This document shows, piece after piece, positions 55,818 to 63,419 of a stretch of 64,000 nt of DNA. Under the pieces are notes generated by a model that was not told the DNA's origin, did not search any database, and was given only the letters and a program-made list of their open reading frames with translations. Source of the stretch: a virus. Position 1 is the first letter of the stretch. Each line of letters starts with the position of its first letter. The DNA lies in IMG/VR virus record IMGVR_UViG_3300020174_000004, positions 35,674 to 99,673 of that record; one strand, written 5' to 3'. The position numbers and the translations under genes are program-made.

Positions 55818-56646
55818 TCTAAATGAATTAAGAAAGAATAAACTTTTTATTGCTACACCAATGTATGGTGGTCAATGTGCTGGTATGTTTGCTAGATCTA
55901 TTGCTGATTTATCTGCTCTATGTGCAAGCAATGGAATTCAAATTCAATTTTATTTTCTATTCAATGAGTCTCTAATTACTCGGGCAAGAAATTATTGTTG
56001 TGATGAATTTATGCGTTCTGATGCAACACATATGATGTTTATTGATTCTGACATTGGTTTTAATCCCAGAGATGTTATTGCACTTATGGGCCTTCAAACA
56101 GAAGATAGTGAATATGATGTTATTGGTGGTCCATATCCAAAGAAATGCATTTCATGGGAAAAGATTAAGCAGGCTGTTGATAAAGGTATTGCTGATGAAA
56201 ATCCTCAACTTCTTGAAAAGTATGTTGGCGATTATGTCTTTAATCCAAAGAATAATCAAGGTCAGATCCCACTAGGTGAACCAGTTGAAGTTCTTGAAAT
56301 TGGTACTGGTTTTATGATGATTAGGAAGAAGACTCTTCAAAAGTTTATTGAAGCATATCCTCAGTATTCATATAAGCCTGATCATGTAAGGACAGAAGCT
56401 TTTGATGGTTCTAGAGAAATCATGATGTATTTCCAGGCCGAAACAGATCCTAAGTCTAAGAGATATTTATCAGAAGATTATTGGTTCTGTCAAAAGATCC
56501 AAGAAATTGGAATGAAAACTTGGTTCTGTCCATGGATGTCAATGCAACATGTTGGTACATATATCTTTGGTGGTTCTTTGGCTGATCTTGCACAAATCGG
56601 TGCAGCAGCAACCGCTGATGTTGGTAAGTTAAATAAAAAGAAGTGA
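55801..56646 (+). CDS. GT-A type glycosyltransferase family protein
   Basis: A 281-residue paralogue of the enzyme at 16517. A-T-P-M-Y-G-G opens the nucleotide-binding fold; D-S-D-I-G at residues 82-86 is the DxD metal site; G-T-G-F-M-M-I-R-K near 170 and S-E-D-Y-W-F-C near 225 complete it. AAGGAAA precedes the ATG at 55801. Between the DNA-modification-like genes and the clamp it is a candidate to glycosylate modified bases; virion or host glycans are alternatives. Confidence 0.7.
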   Translation: MELTFNLNELRKNKLFIATPMYGGQCAGMFARSIADLSALCASNGIQIQFYFLFNESLITRARNYCCDEFMRSDATHMMFIDSDIGFNPRDVIALMGLQTEDSEYDVIGGPYPKKCISWEKIKQAVDKGIADENPQLLEKYVGDYVFNPKNNQGQIPLGEPVEVLEIGTGFMMIRKKTLQKFIEAYPQYSYKPDHVRTEAFDGSREIMMYFQAETDPKSKRYLSEDYWFCQKIQEIGMKTWFCPWMSMQHVGTYIFGGSLADLAQIGAAATADVGKLNKKK

Positions 56647-56660
56647 AAGGAAACTATATA

Positions 56661-57326
56661 ATGCAAAAGTTGAAGCTATCTACACGTACAATTCAGATCT
56701 TAAAGAATTTTTCATCAATTAATCCTTCAGTTTATTTTAAACAAGGAAATAAGATTACTACTATTTCGCCTTCAAAGACTATTTTGGCCAAGGCTGAAGT
56801 AGTTGAAAATTTTGAAAGTGATTTTGCAATCTATAATCTATCAAGGTTTCTTGGTGTATTAACTCTTTTTAATGATCCAGAACTTGAAATTAATGAAAAG
56901 TATGTTACCATTATGGATAATAAGAAGAAGCTAAACTATATGTTTGCTGATCCTTCTAATATTATTACACCTCCTGAAAAAGAAATTGAGATGCCAAACC
57001 CAGAAATCTCTGTTTCATTGCCAAATGATGATCTTCAGACTATTATGAAGGCATTGTCAGTGCTTCAGTTGCCTGAAATTGCATTTGTAGGCCAGGAAGG
57101 TAAAACAACTATTCAGGCTGTTGACTCCAAAGGTTTGGTTGGTGATAATTGTTCAGTTGAACTTGGAAATTCTGAAATTGATTTCAAGATGATCTTTAAG
57201 GCTGAAAATATTAAGATTATTCCTGATGATTATGAAGTTCAGATTTCATCAAAGAAAATTTCAAAGTTTACTGGTTCTGATATAAATTACTACATTGCTG
57301 TAGAATCTAACTCCTCTATGAATTGA
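56661..57326 (+). CDS. gp45: Sliding clamp gp45
   Basis: A 221-residue clamp (T4 gp45 has 228). Start K-L-S-T-R-T-I-Q-I-L-K-N-F-S-S-I-N matches the family start; internal I-L-A-K-A-E and D-F-A-I-Y-N-L-S-R are conserved. It is a trimer holding the polymerase and late transcription complex on DNA. The ATG 56661 is preferred; AAAGGA lies upstream and the in-frame GTG at 56643 has no such site. It directly follows genes whose products seem to carry clamp-binding tails. Confidence 0.92.
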   Translation: MQKLKLSTRTIQILKNFSSINPSVYFKQGNKITTISPSKTILAKAEVVENFESDFAIYNLSRFLGVLTLFNDPELEINEKYVTIMDNKKKLNYMFADPSNIITPPEKEIEMPNPEISVSLPNDDLQTIMKALSVLQLPEIAFVGQEGKTTIQAVDSKGLVGDNCSVELGNSEIDFKMIFKAENIKIIPDDYEVQISSKKISKFTGSDINYYIAVESNSSMN

Positions 57327-57340
57327 TTGGAAAATATAGT

Positions 57341-58279
57341 ATGAATGAAGAATTTTTGTGGGTTGAAAAATATCGACCAAAAACAGTATGTGAAACAATT
57401 CTTCCAAGTGATTTAAAAGAAACATTTAAAAAATTTGTAGAACAAAAAAATATTCCCAATCTTCTTCTTTCAGGCACTGCTGGTGTGGGCAAAACAACAA
57501 TTGCCCGCGCCATGCTTGAAGAATTGGATTGCGATTATGTTATCATCAATGGTTCATTGCATGGTAATATTGATACACTTAGGAATGATATTCATAACTT
57601 TGCATCCGCCGTTTCATTTAAAGGTGGAAGAAAGTATGTTATCCTAGATGAAGCAGATCATTTAAATGCAAATTCAACTCAACCAGCCTTAAGAAACTTT
57701 ATGGAAGAGTTTTCAAATAATTGCGGGTTTATACTAACATGTAATTATAAGAATAAGATCATTGCACCTCTTCATTCAAGGTGTTCTGTTATTGATTTTA
57801 GAATTCAAAAATCTGATATGCCTAAAATGGCTGCTCAATTTATGAAAAGAGTCAATACAATACTGGATGATGAAAAAGTTGAATATGATCCAAAGGCTAT
57901 TGCTGAAGTTATAACCAAGTATTTTCCTGATTGGAGAAGAGTGTTAAATGAACTTCAACGCTATTCAGCCACTGGAAAGATTGATACTGGAATATTAACT
58001 AATCTCCAAGATATATCTATCAAGGAATTGGTTCAATATATGAAAAACAAGAATTTTACAAATGTAAGAAAATGGGTTGCTGAAAATTCAACTGTGGATC
58101 AAACTTCTATTTTTAGAAACTTTTATGATTCTGCATCAGAAATGTTTGTACCAGGATCTATTCCGGATCTTGTAGTTACTCTTGGTAGATATCAGTATCA
58201 AGCAGCTTTTGTTGCTGATCATGAAATTAATCTATCAGCTTGCATGGCTGAAATCATGAGAGACTGTGAATTTCAATGA
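57341..58279 (+). CDS. gp44: Clamp loader large subunit gp44
   Basis: A 312-residue AAA+ ATPase (T4 gp44 has 319). V-E-K-Y-R-P at the start, Walker A G-T-A-G-V-G-K-T-T at 45-53, Walker B D-E-A-D at 103-106, and a sensor region T-C-N-Y-K. It opens and loads gp45 with gp62. An in-frame TTG at 57323 is possible but the ATG at 57341 fits the family start. The stop overlaps gp62. Confidence 0.95.
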   Translation: MNEEFLWVEKYRPKTVCETILPSDLKETFKKFVEQKNIPNLLLSGTAGVGKTTIARAMLEELDCDYVIINGSLHGNIDTLRNDIHNFASAVSFKGGRKYVILDEADHLNANSTQPALRNFMEEFSNNCGFILTCNYKNKIIAPLHSRCSVIDFRIQKSDMPKMAAQFMKRVNTILDDEKVEYDPKAIAEVITKYFPDWRRVLNELQRYSATGKIDTGILTNLQDISIKELVQYMKNKNFTNVRKWVAENSTVDQTSIFRNFYDSASEMFVPGSIPDLVVTLGRYQYQAAFVADHEINLSACMAEIMRDCEFQ

Positions 58280-58656
58280 CATATAAACCATTTGATTATG
58301 TAAATTCTATTAATAACACCAAGAAAAATTTAATAGAAGATGAAACAAGCGAGAAGGGGTATAACCCCTTCTTGACTAATCGTGCTTTGTCATATCATGT
58401 TGATTCATTGCTATATGCAAATGATATGAATATGTTATCAATTCTTGATAATAAGTTGCAATATGACTATTATCTTCATGGGTTAAAAAAGAGTAAGAGA
58501 TATTCCAAGTGGCATAAATTTGAACCATCTGAGAAATATGAAATTATTAAAGAATATTATAAATATAATGATAAGAAAACAAAAGAAGTAATGAATCTTC
58601 TTAATGATTCACAAATAATGATTCTTAAGAATAAAATGTTTAAAGGTGACCAATGA
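58276..58656 (+). CDS. gp62: Clamp loader small subunit gp62
   Basis: A 126-residue protein (T4 gp62 has 187, so this is short). P-F-D-Y-V-N-S-I, then Y-N-P-F-L-T-N-R-A-L-S-Y near residue 30 and A-N-D-M-N-M-L are family hallmarks. ATGA overlaps on both sides couple it to gp44 and the oxygenase gene. Confidence 0.88.
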   Translation: MTYKPFDYVNSINNTKKNLIEDETSEKGYNPFLTNRALSYHVDSLLYANDMNMLSILDNKLQYDYYLHGLKKSKRYSKWHKFEPSEKYEIIKEYYKYNDKKTKEVMNLLNDSQIMILKNKMFKGDQ

Positions 58657-59822
58657 TTGAACTCCATAAAGATTCCATAGAAGTTATAGATAATCTTTTA
58701 CCAGACGATCTTCACGAAGAGATAATGGATGACGTGAGATCATTTAGGTTTACTTATGGTTGGCTTCAAAGTAGTGCTGATTATCATGGTCATTTTAATG
58801 TAGAATTAATCCATGCAGCGCCATCAAATGTTGCTGATGTTGAAGATGAATTAAAAAAGACGGAATTAAATTATACCTCTCTTTATAAGATGTGGAAGTA
58901 TATACAATCAGAATATGTTGGTCTAGATAAAAAACTTATTAGATGTTATTTTAATGGTCATGTTTTTGGCATAGATGGATATAGTCATAGAGATTCACCT
59001 CGTGATGATGAATGGTCTATGGTTATCTATACTAATTTTGAAGATGAATGGAATCCAGATTGGGGTGGTGAAACTTCTGTATTTGAAGATGGTGAAATTA
59101 TTAAATCAGTTTTACCGAAGAAAAATAGAGCAATTATATTTGCTGGTAATAAACTTCACGCGCCAAGACCGCTTGGTAGATTTTACACAGGCATGCGTCA
59201 GATTATTGTCTTTAAGTTTAGGTCACCAAGAACAGAAAGTTTTGAAAAAGTATCAACTCTAGTAAAGGAACTTGGCGGAATGCGAGTTCCTTCCAGATCA
59301 TTTGGTAATATGCATGATCATATGTTATCATGTTATACTGAATTGAGTAAAAGAGTTGTTGATGAAGAGGTATGTGAAGCGGCTGGTCTTCATGCTCTTT
59401 ATGGATCTAGAACTGCAAAAACCGCATTTTTAGATCCAAAGAAAAATTCCGACGTTATTAAATCATTATTTTCTAATAGAGTTGAAGAGCTTGTATATCT
59501 ATGTTCAATTATTGCTAGACCAGAAGGATTAATGGATCCCGTTGATATATCTGATGAGGGTGTAACTGTTAAACTTTTTAATGGTGATGATATTAGAATA
59601 CCAAGACAGCATTATGATGATTTAATGCTTATAGAAGCGGCCAATCAAGCATCACTTTCTATAGTTTTAGATAGAGATAAATATGATAAGTTCTCTTCAA
59701 TTTATCCAGTATTAGAGGATGAGAGTAAAAAGTTAAGTGATACCCTTTCTCATAGGGAGCATTTTAAGAATCATAATAAGTACAGGGAATATAATATAAG
59801 AAAGAAGAAAAAGAATGAGTAG
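58653..59822 (+). CDS. 2OG-Fe(II) oxygenase fused to a DUF6817-like helical domain
   Basis: A 389-residue fusion. Residues 1-200 form a prolyl-hydroxylase-type oxygenase: iron ligands His112-x-Asp114 and His169, with Arg182 for 2-oxoglutarate. Residues about 225-340 (V-C-E-A-A-G-L-H-A-L-Y-G, then R-V-E-E-L-V-Y-L-C) resemble DUF6817, an HD-like helical domain. Inserting it between gp62 and regA is a feature shared with marine T4-like phages as I recall. Target protein, nucleotide or base unknown; the modification cluster upstream makes DNA a possibility. Confidence 0.8.
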   Translation: MIELHKDSIEVIDNLLPDDLHEEIMDDVRSFRFTYGWLQSSADYHGHFNVELIHAAPSNVADVEDELKKTELNYTSLYKMWKYIQSEYVGLDKKLIRCYFNGHVFGIDGYSHRDSPRDDEWSMVIYTNFEDEWNPDWGGETSVFEDGEIIKSVLPKKNRAIIFAGNKLHAPRPLGRFYTGMRQIIVFKFRSPRTESFEKVSTLVKELGGMRVPSRSFGNMHDHMLSCYTELSKRVVDEEVCEAAGLHALYGSRTAKTAFLDPKKNSDVIKSLFSNRVEELVYLCSIIARPEGLMDPVDISDEGVTVKLFNGDDIRIPRQHYDDLMLIEAANQASLSIVLDRDKYDKFSSIYPVLEDESKKLSDTLSHREHFKNHNKYREYNIRKKKKNE

Positions 59823-60219
59823 TTTATTAGATTCACTAGTCGAGGTGAGGATAGGTGAAGAGGGTGATTTTCTTAAGATTAAGGAAACCCTTACCCGTAT
59901 CGGTATTGCTTCAAGGAAAGAGAGAAAACTTTTTCAATCATGTCATATCCTTCATAAGCAGGGTAGGTATTATATAGTTCACTTTAAAGAACTTTTTGCT
60001 TTGGATGGGAAGTCTTCTAATTTGTCTAATGAGGATGTATCAAGGAGAAATACGATTGCAAATCTTCTTCAGGACTGGGGTTTACTTAAGGTAGTAGATC
60101 CTGCTTCAAAAGATTCTCTCGCTCCATTGTCGGGCATCAAGATTTTATCTCATAAAGAGAAGAATGAGTGGGAACTTGTGGCCAAATATAATATTGGAAA
60201 GAAGAAGAAAGATCCTTAG
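59815..60219 (+). CDS. regA: Translational repressor RegA
   Basis: A 134-residue RNA-binding protein (T4 RegA has 122). V-E-V-R-I near the start, D-F-L-K-I-K-E-T-L-T-R-I-G-I and the Y-Y-I-V-H-F-K-E-L strand are typical. It binds start regions of early messages, including its own and those of the clamp genes in T4, to shut them down. It overlaps the oxygenase gene by 8 bases and is in the T4 position after gp62. Confidence 0.9.
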   Translation: MSSLLDSLVEVRIGEEGDFLKIKETLTRIGIASRKERKLFQSCHILHKQGRYYIVHFKELFALDGKSSNLSNEDVSRRNTIANLLQDWGLLKVVDPASKDSLAPLSGIKILSHKEKNEWELVAKYNIGKKKKDP

Positions 60220-60426
60220 GTGGAAACTAAAGAAGAACTTCTAGACGAATTTGTGTCGTCCTTATCTAAAATCATTGAGATTAAGGATGATATTCAGCAT
60301 GAACTGAGATATCACAATTCTAATACAGCGTCATCCATTAGAGAAAATCGGTACATTCCTGAGATAGAAAAACTTAAAGGTGCTCTGAGAAGAATTCTAT
60401 CTCTATCCACTACAAACAACGAATAA
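60220..60426 (+). CDS. Small helical protein after regA
   Basis: A 68-residue, charged, helical protein starting with GTG directly at the RegA stop. It has two amphipathic helices (L-L-D-E-F-V-S-S-L-S-K-I-I and I-E-K-L-K-G-A-L-R-R-I-L). Its end overlaps the converging deaminase-like gene by 17 bases. Function unknown. Confidence 0.5.
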   Translation: METKEELLDEFVSSLSKIIEIKDDIQHELRYHNSNTASSIRENRYIPEIEKLKGALRRILSLSTTNNE

Positions 60427-60823
60427 TATCTCTTTCTCCAGTAGTATAGAATGCTTTCCTGATATTAAAGGTAGCAATAGCACGTGTACATCCTTCACAT
60501 GGCTTCGCCAATCCGAATGAACCATCTTGCTTTACTCTACATACAAACAGTGTACATTTCGATAACTGATCTGTATTCAATACTCTCAAAGCATTCTTAA
60601 TAGCATCAGTCTCTGCATGGAGATATATTGCCTCTTCATTCTTAGAATACTTTGCCTGAAAAGGGTGTGACTTAAACTTATTAGTACCAATAGATACAAA
60701 TTCATTCTTATACAACAAACAAGCGGCCAATCTTGCATTAGCCACTCTCTCAACATCATATGCTATATTAGAAAGTACATTAAGTACTCTCTGTATCTTC
60801 TTTGTACTATACGACGAATTCAT
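60410..60823 (-). CDS. Cytidine/deoxycytidylate deaminase-like protein
   Basis: A 137-residue zinc deaminase. H69-A-E71 and P108-C109-x-x-C112 are the catalytic/zinc residues. It differs from the dCMP deaminase at 49943 by a Lys/Tyr-rich insert and the lack of N-G-L-P-R-G, so a nucleic-acid or nucleoside substrate is possible. The ATG at 60823 fits the family start; the ribosome site is weak. It converges with the regA operon. Confidence 0.7.
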   Translation of the reverse strand: MNSSYSTKKIQRVLNVLSNIAYDVERVANARLAACLLYKNEFVSIGTNKFKSHPFQAKYSKNEEAIYLHAETDAIKNALRVLNTDQLSKCTLFVCRVKQDGSFGLAKPCEGCTRAIATFNIRKAFYTTGERDIIRCL

Positions 60824-60985
60824 TACATTCACGGGTATCGAGGTGAATTTTCCGGAAAAAAAAATTTGAAGCCCTCGGTTCAGAAAAAACACTCAGTCTC
60901 TATTAATAACAGGGTAATCAGAGCTGCGCGATTGAATTATACAGAAGCAATTATAGGGTGGGGGCTGAGTATGGATGGGAACCCA

Positions 60986-61065
60986 TTCGGCACTTCACCA
61001 GCTTCTCTATTACGAAGGGTGAAGGGTAGGATCACTCGCAACTTGCGTTGACGATAATCCTACCC
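60986..61065 (-). ncRNA. Structured region downstream of the winged-helix gene
   Basis: Two strong stems lie in an otherwise gene-free stretch (60824-61075). GGGTAGGAT (61024-61032) pairs with ATCCTACCC (61057-61065), with CGCA/TGCG inside its loop. CTTCACC (60993-60999) pairs with GGTGAAG (61018-61024), extended by CTTC/GAAG. The arms share one base, so they probably alternate or abut. On the reverse strand they follow the gene stopping at 61076. A terminator pair or a small RNA; it does not fit tRNA. Confidence 0.45.
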
Positions 61066-61075
61066 TGTGATAAGA

Positions 61076-61330
61076 TTAGACCATCTTCGAAGCAACAGCA
61101 CCAAGTGCAGCATAACCAGCAGCAACTACAGCCTTGCTTGGCTTACCGAGACGATAGAAGCTCTTCCGAGTCTTCCGCTCGTTGTGATAGATGGCATTGC
61201 CCTTCGAACGTAGGTTGGTAATAGCAGCAGTCGGGTTCTTGATGCCGAATCGAGCAGCGATCTGTGCTCGTGTTAGCTTCTCACCAGACTCAAGCGCTGC
61301 GAGTAGACGTGCTTCCTTAGTAGTATTCAT
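61076..61330 (-). CDS. Small winged-helix DNA-binding protein
   Basis: An 84-residue protein: helix-turn-helix with L-T-R-A-Q-I-A-A-R-F-G-I and P-T-A-A-I-T-N-L-R-S-K-G, then a wing (I-Y-H-N-E). GGAG precedes the ATG. Codons are GC-rich. A transcription factor acting on host or early phage genes is likely. The Ala/Gly-rich tail (A-V-V-A-A-G-Y-A-A-L-G-A) may mediate self-association. Confidence 0.7.
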   Translation of the reverse strand: MNTTKEARLLAALESGEKLTRAQIAARFGIKNPTAAITNLRSKGNAIYHNERKTRKSFYRLGKPSKAVVAAGYAALGAVASKMV

Positions 61331-61363
61331 TCAAATATCTCCATTGTTAAGGTTGGCCAAAGG

Positions 61364-61528
61364 TTACAGCATATCGATGAGTCGGCCATTCTCATCTACT
61401 GTTCGTACCCTATGAGAAGGATAGGATGCTTGTGCATTCCGCATCTCATTAAGGTAAAACTGAGGGTCGTTGACGATGTACGAAAACGTTTGCCATACAC
61501 CGTTGACTTGAACTTGGATCTCAACCAT
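61364..61528 (-). CDS. Small early protein, unknown function
   Basis: A 54-residue protein with beta strands (V-E-I-Q-V-Q-V-N-G-V-W) and a helical end. Its ATG lies inside the end of the gene upstream (GATGGTTGA) and has GGAGAG before it, indicating coupling. It resembles small host-interaction proteins in size only. Confidence 0.55.
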   Translation of the reverse strand: MVEIQVQVNGVWQTFSYIVNDPQFYLNEMRNAQASYPSHRVRTVDENGRLIDML

Positions 61529-61721
61529 CGATGCTCTCCATGAGAAATCCATAAGTCCGTTTGCAGTAGTCCATGGCCAGGTTGATGGCTCCTGGAAGGT
61601 TGACCTGCTCCATTGTAGAGAAGTAGTCTACTTCTTGATCTCCATGCCAGACCTGGAAGGCCGTGTCCTGGTTCCACTTGACTCGAAAGCCCAAGTCGTC
61701 GTCTTCGTATACGGTAATCAT
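61521..61721 (-). CDS. Small early protein, unknown function
   Basis: A 66-residue protein starting M-I-T-V-Y-E-D-D-D, with a single GGAG site and a consensus-like promoter at 61741-61769. Acidic and Trp-containing. No recognised family; the codons are GC-rich as in neighbours. Confidence 0.6.
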   Translation of the reverse strand: MITVYEDDDLGFRVKWNQDTAFQVWHGDQEVDYFSTMEQVNLPGAINLAMDYCKRTYGFLMESIDG

Positions 61722-61740
61722 ATCAATACTCCATATATAG

Positions 61741-61769
61741 ATCTTATACCGATTCCGAATTAATGTCAA
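61741..61769 (-). promoter_or_regulatory. Sigma70-type early promoter P1
   Basis: On the reverse strand TTGACA (61769-61764), a 17-base spacer beginning TTAATT, and TAAGAT (61746-61741). Start expected near 61734, giving a very short leader to the ATG at 61721. One of a family of near-identical promoters in this region. Confidence 0.8.
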
Positions 61770-61776
61770 CCGGTCC

Positions 61777-61818
61777 GGGGGTCAGAAAATGCACTTTTGC
61801 AACTTTTTTCTGACCCCC
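61777..61818. terminator. 13-bp perfect inverted repeat between early units
   Basis: GGGGGTCAGAAAA at 61777-61789 is matched by its complement at 61806-61818; TGCA/TGCA pairs inside the loop extend the hairpin. It sits between the end of the gene at 61854 and promoter P1, so it probably ends transcripts from upstream; a protein site is also possible as there is no T run on the reverse strand. Confidence 0.6.
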
Positions 61819-61853
61819 TCCCCTTTGGCCAGGGGATTACGAGGAGAGAGAGA

Positions 61854-62108
61854 TCACCCCGAGGCCAATTTGTGTAGACTCTGCCATTTCGAACCAATAG
61901 TACCCAAGCCTGAACCAGACAGCATAGACTGCCACATGATCCGCTGAACCTCGACTGCAGTCGGAGCATTGGATATATCGCGAAGCAAGTTCTGCTTCTT
62001 AGTGGCTTTAGTATTAGACTCGTGGATAAGTCGTGTTGCCCGATCCTTGGCTACTTCGAGATCCATTCCCTCAAAGTGCAGATCTTCCGGTTTGAACAGC
62101 TCAGCCAT
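61854..62108 (-). CDS. Small helical early protein
   Basis: An 84-residue protein beginning M-A-E-L-F-K-P-E-D-L, with I-S-N-A-P-T-A-V-E-V near residue 52. The ATG (with GGAG upstream) lies within the last codons of a 35-residue membrane protein frame, so translation is coupled. Function unknown. Confidence 0.6.
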   Translation of the reverse strand: MAELFKPEDLHFEGMDLEVAKDRATRLIHESNTKATKKQNLLRDISNAPTAVEVQRIMWQSMLSGSGLGTIGSKWQSLHKLASG

Positions 62109-62208
62109 TACGATTCTCCATATAGTGGTGGACGCCAAAGCACACGGCCATAAACATAACGAACACAAGAACCGGCCCAAACAGGACCATACAGTCGAAA
62201 GTTGACAT
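62101..62208 (-). CDS. 35-residue membrane protein
   Basis: A very short frame with GGAGATGAG eight bases upstream of the ATG at 62208. Residues 7-26 (M-V-L-F-G-P-V-L-V-F-V-M-F-M-A-V) form one transmembrane segment, followed by H-H-Y-M-E-N-R-N-G. The TGA overlaps the next ATG. Promoter P2 is directly upstream. A small membrane-acting early protein is plausible. Confidence 0.55.
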   Translation of the reverse strand: MSTFDCMVLFGPVLVFVMFMAVCFGVHHYMENRNG

Positions 62209-62233
62209 TAACTCATCTCCAATTTATAGTACT

Positions 62234-62262
62234 ATTCTATCATCGATTCTAATTAATGTCAA
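62234..62262 (-). promoter_or_regulatory. Sigma70-type early promoter P2
   Basis: Reverse strand TTGACA (62262-62257), a 17-base spacer starting TTAATT, TAGAAT (62239-62234). It lies just past the stop of the gene at 62271. Confidence 0.8.
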
Positions 62263-62270
62263 CCTCCTTT

Positions 62271-62933
62271 TTAGTACTGGAGGAACTTTGGCACAACCCT
62301 GATCAGGCCCTGATTGTTCAGGATGGCAGCAACCTCAGCCTTTGCCTCTTCGGCATTGAAATCTTCAACACCAGTGTGGCCTGCAGCTTCCTCATCGGCA
62401 ACTTGGCCTTTCATATACTCTTTCTTAAGCTTCTTATGCCGAGCTGTAATCTCCTGCATCTTAGCCAGATTAGCTGCCCGGATGCGCTCGATCTCTTCCG
62501 GAGACTTGGTTACCTTAACCTCAGGCACCTTGATGGCACCGGACTTGATGGCCTTGGCAATAAGCTTGTTGGACTCGGCGTGGATGTTCTTAGCTTTAGG
62601 TGTCTTGGCTGCACCTTTGACAGATTCGATGGCCTCATCCACTTGCATAGCCAGACCAATAATATCGTCAAGGCACGTAAACTTAAGATTAGCATACCCA
62701 GAGGCTTCCTTGACTACGCTGAAGCCATTGGCCTTGACCAGATCCATTGCAGTAGGGAATGCAACCTTGGGCATACCGTATCCAATAACAAATACTCCAG
62801 ACGAAGTCTTGACTTCTATCTTAGCATTATGCTTGGTCCGGATCAGGAAGTTGGTATTGCCCTGCTTGACTGGCTCGAAGCCATTTGCTTTTGCGAACTC
62901 AGAGAATACTTCGAAAGTGATAGCGGTAGTCAT
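62271..62933 (-). CDS. Early protein of 220 residues, unknown function
   Basis: A protein with an N-terminal alpha/beta part (residues 1-90: F-S-E-F-A-K-A-N-G-F, later M-D-L-V-K-A-N-G-F, two similar helices) and a long charged helix (R-I-R-A-A-N-L-A-K-M-Q-E-I). GAGGAGAG precedes the ATG. It is the largest gene of the GC-rich cassette. Possibly a DNA-binding or host-takeover factor; no known family recognised. Confidence 0.65.
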   Translation of the reverse strand: MTTAITFEVFSEFAKANGFEPVKQGNTNFLIRTKHNAKIEVKTSSGVFVIGYGMPKVAFPTAMDLVKANGFSVVKEASGYANLKFTCLDDIIGLAMQVDEAIESVKGAAKTPKAKNIHAESNKLIAKAIKSGAIKVPEVKVTKSPEEIERIRAANLAKMQEITARHKKLKKEYMKGQVADEEAAGHTGVEDFNAEEAKAEVAAILNNQGLIRVVPKFLQY

Positions 62934-62960
62934 TTGTCTCTCCTCATTGACCATATATAG

Positions 62961-62989
62961 ATCTTATAATAAGATCTAATTAATGTCAA
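62961..62989 (-). promoter_or_regulatory. Sigma70-type early promoter P3
   Basis: Reverse strand TTGACA (62989-62984), 17-base spacer starting TTAATT, TAAGAT (62966-62961). The TGA stop of the upstream gene (ends 62986) lies inside the -35 hexamer, showing extreme compaction. Confidence 0.85.
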
Positions 62990-63357
62990 TCCCTGTTCGA
63001 AACTTTTTTGTACAAAGTTCGGTCCCCTACGTATACGTCGAATCGAGTGCCATGCTCAGGCTTAATATCGAGCACGCTTGACCGATAGTGTACACCGCCA
63101 CGACGATACAGCTTAGCATTAGGGTTATTCTTGCCAAGCCGAGGACGAATTCTCATGAACACCCGCTTCCGCCGAGTCTCAGCATAACCATTATGATACA
63201 CTATGGTCTTAGGTGGATTGTCCACTTCATTGAGCCTGCGAACCAAATTCTCCTTCTTCATCCATGTCTTCCACTCCTGGATGAGTGGATCATTCAGATC
63301 CGTGACTGTAAACTTATAATCAGACCCACCTTTATACCCAAGACGTACATAAGCCAT
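62986..63357 (-). CDS. Early protein of 123 residues, unknown function
   Basis: A basic, beta-rich protein: M-A-Y-V-R-L-G-Y-K-G-G-S at the start, R-K-R-V-F-M-R-I-R-P-R near 70 and G-T-R-F-D-V-Y-V-G-D near the end. High Arg/Lys content suggests nucleic-acid contact. GAGGAG leader identical to its neighbours. The stop is within P3. Confidence 0.6.
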   Translation of the reverse strand: MAYVRLGYKGGSDYKFTVTDLNDPLIQEWKTWMKKENLVRRLNEVDNPPKTIVYHNGYAETRRKRVFMRIRPRLGKNNPNAKLYRRGGVHYRSSVLDIKPEHGTRFDVYVGDRTLYKKVSNRD

Positions 63358-63385
63358 ATTGTCTCTCCTCATTGACTATAGTTAG

Positions 63386-63414
63386 ATCTTATCATGGATA
63401 TGAATTAATGTCAA
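63386..63414 (-). promoter_or_regulatory. Sigma70-type early promoter P4
   Basis: Reverse strand TTGACA (63414-63409), 17-base spacer starting TTAATT, TAAGAT (63391-63386). The following leader contains the block G-A-G-G-A-G-A-G-A-C-A-A-T-A-T-G shared with the next copy at 63641-63656. Confidence 0.85.
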
Positions 63415-63419
63415 CCCCC

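Noticed and set aside
60897-61066. tRNA or plus-strand gene (frame 60866-61051)
   Set aside because: No cloverleaf fits; the frame has no ribosome site and crosses strong hairpins.
62256-62979. Forward frames opposite the 220-residue early gene
   Set aside because: The reverse gene has the promoter, ribosome site and shared leader; the forward frames have none.
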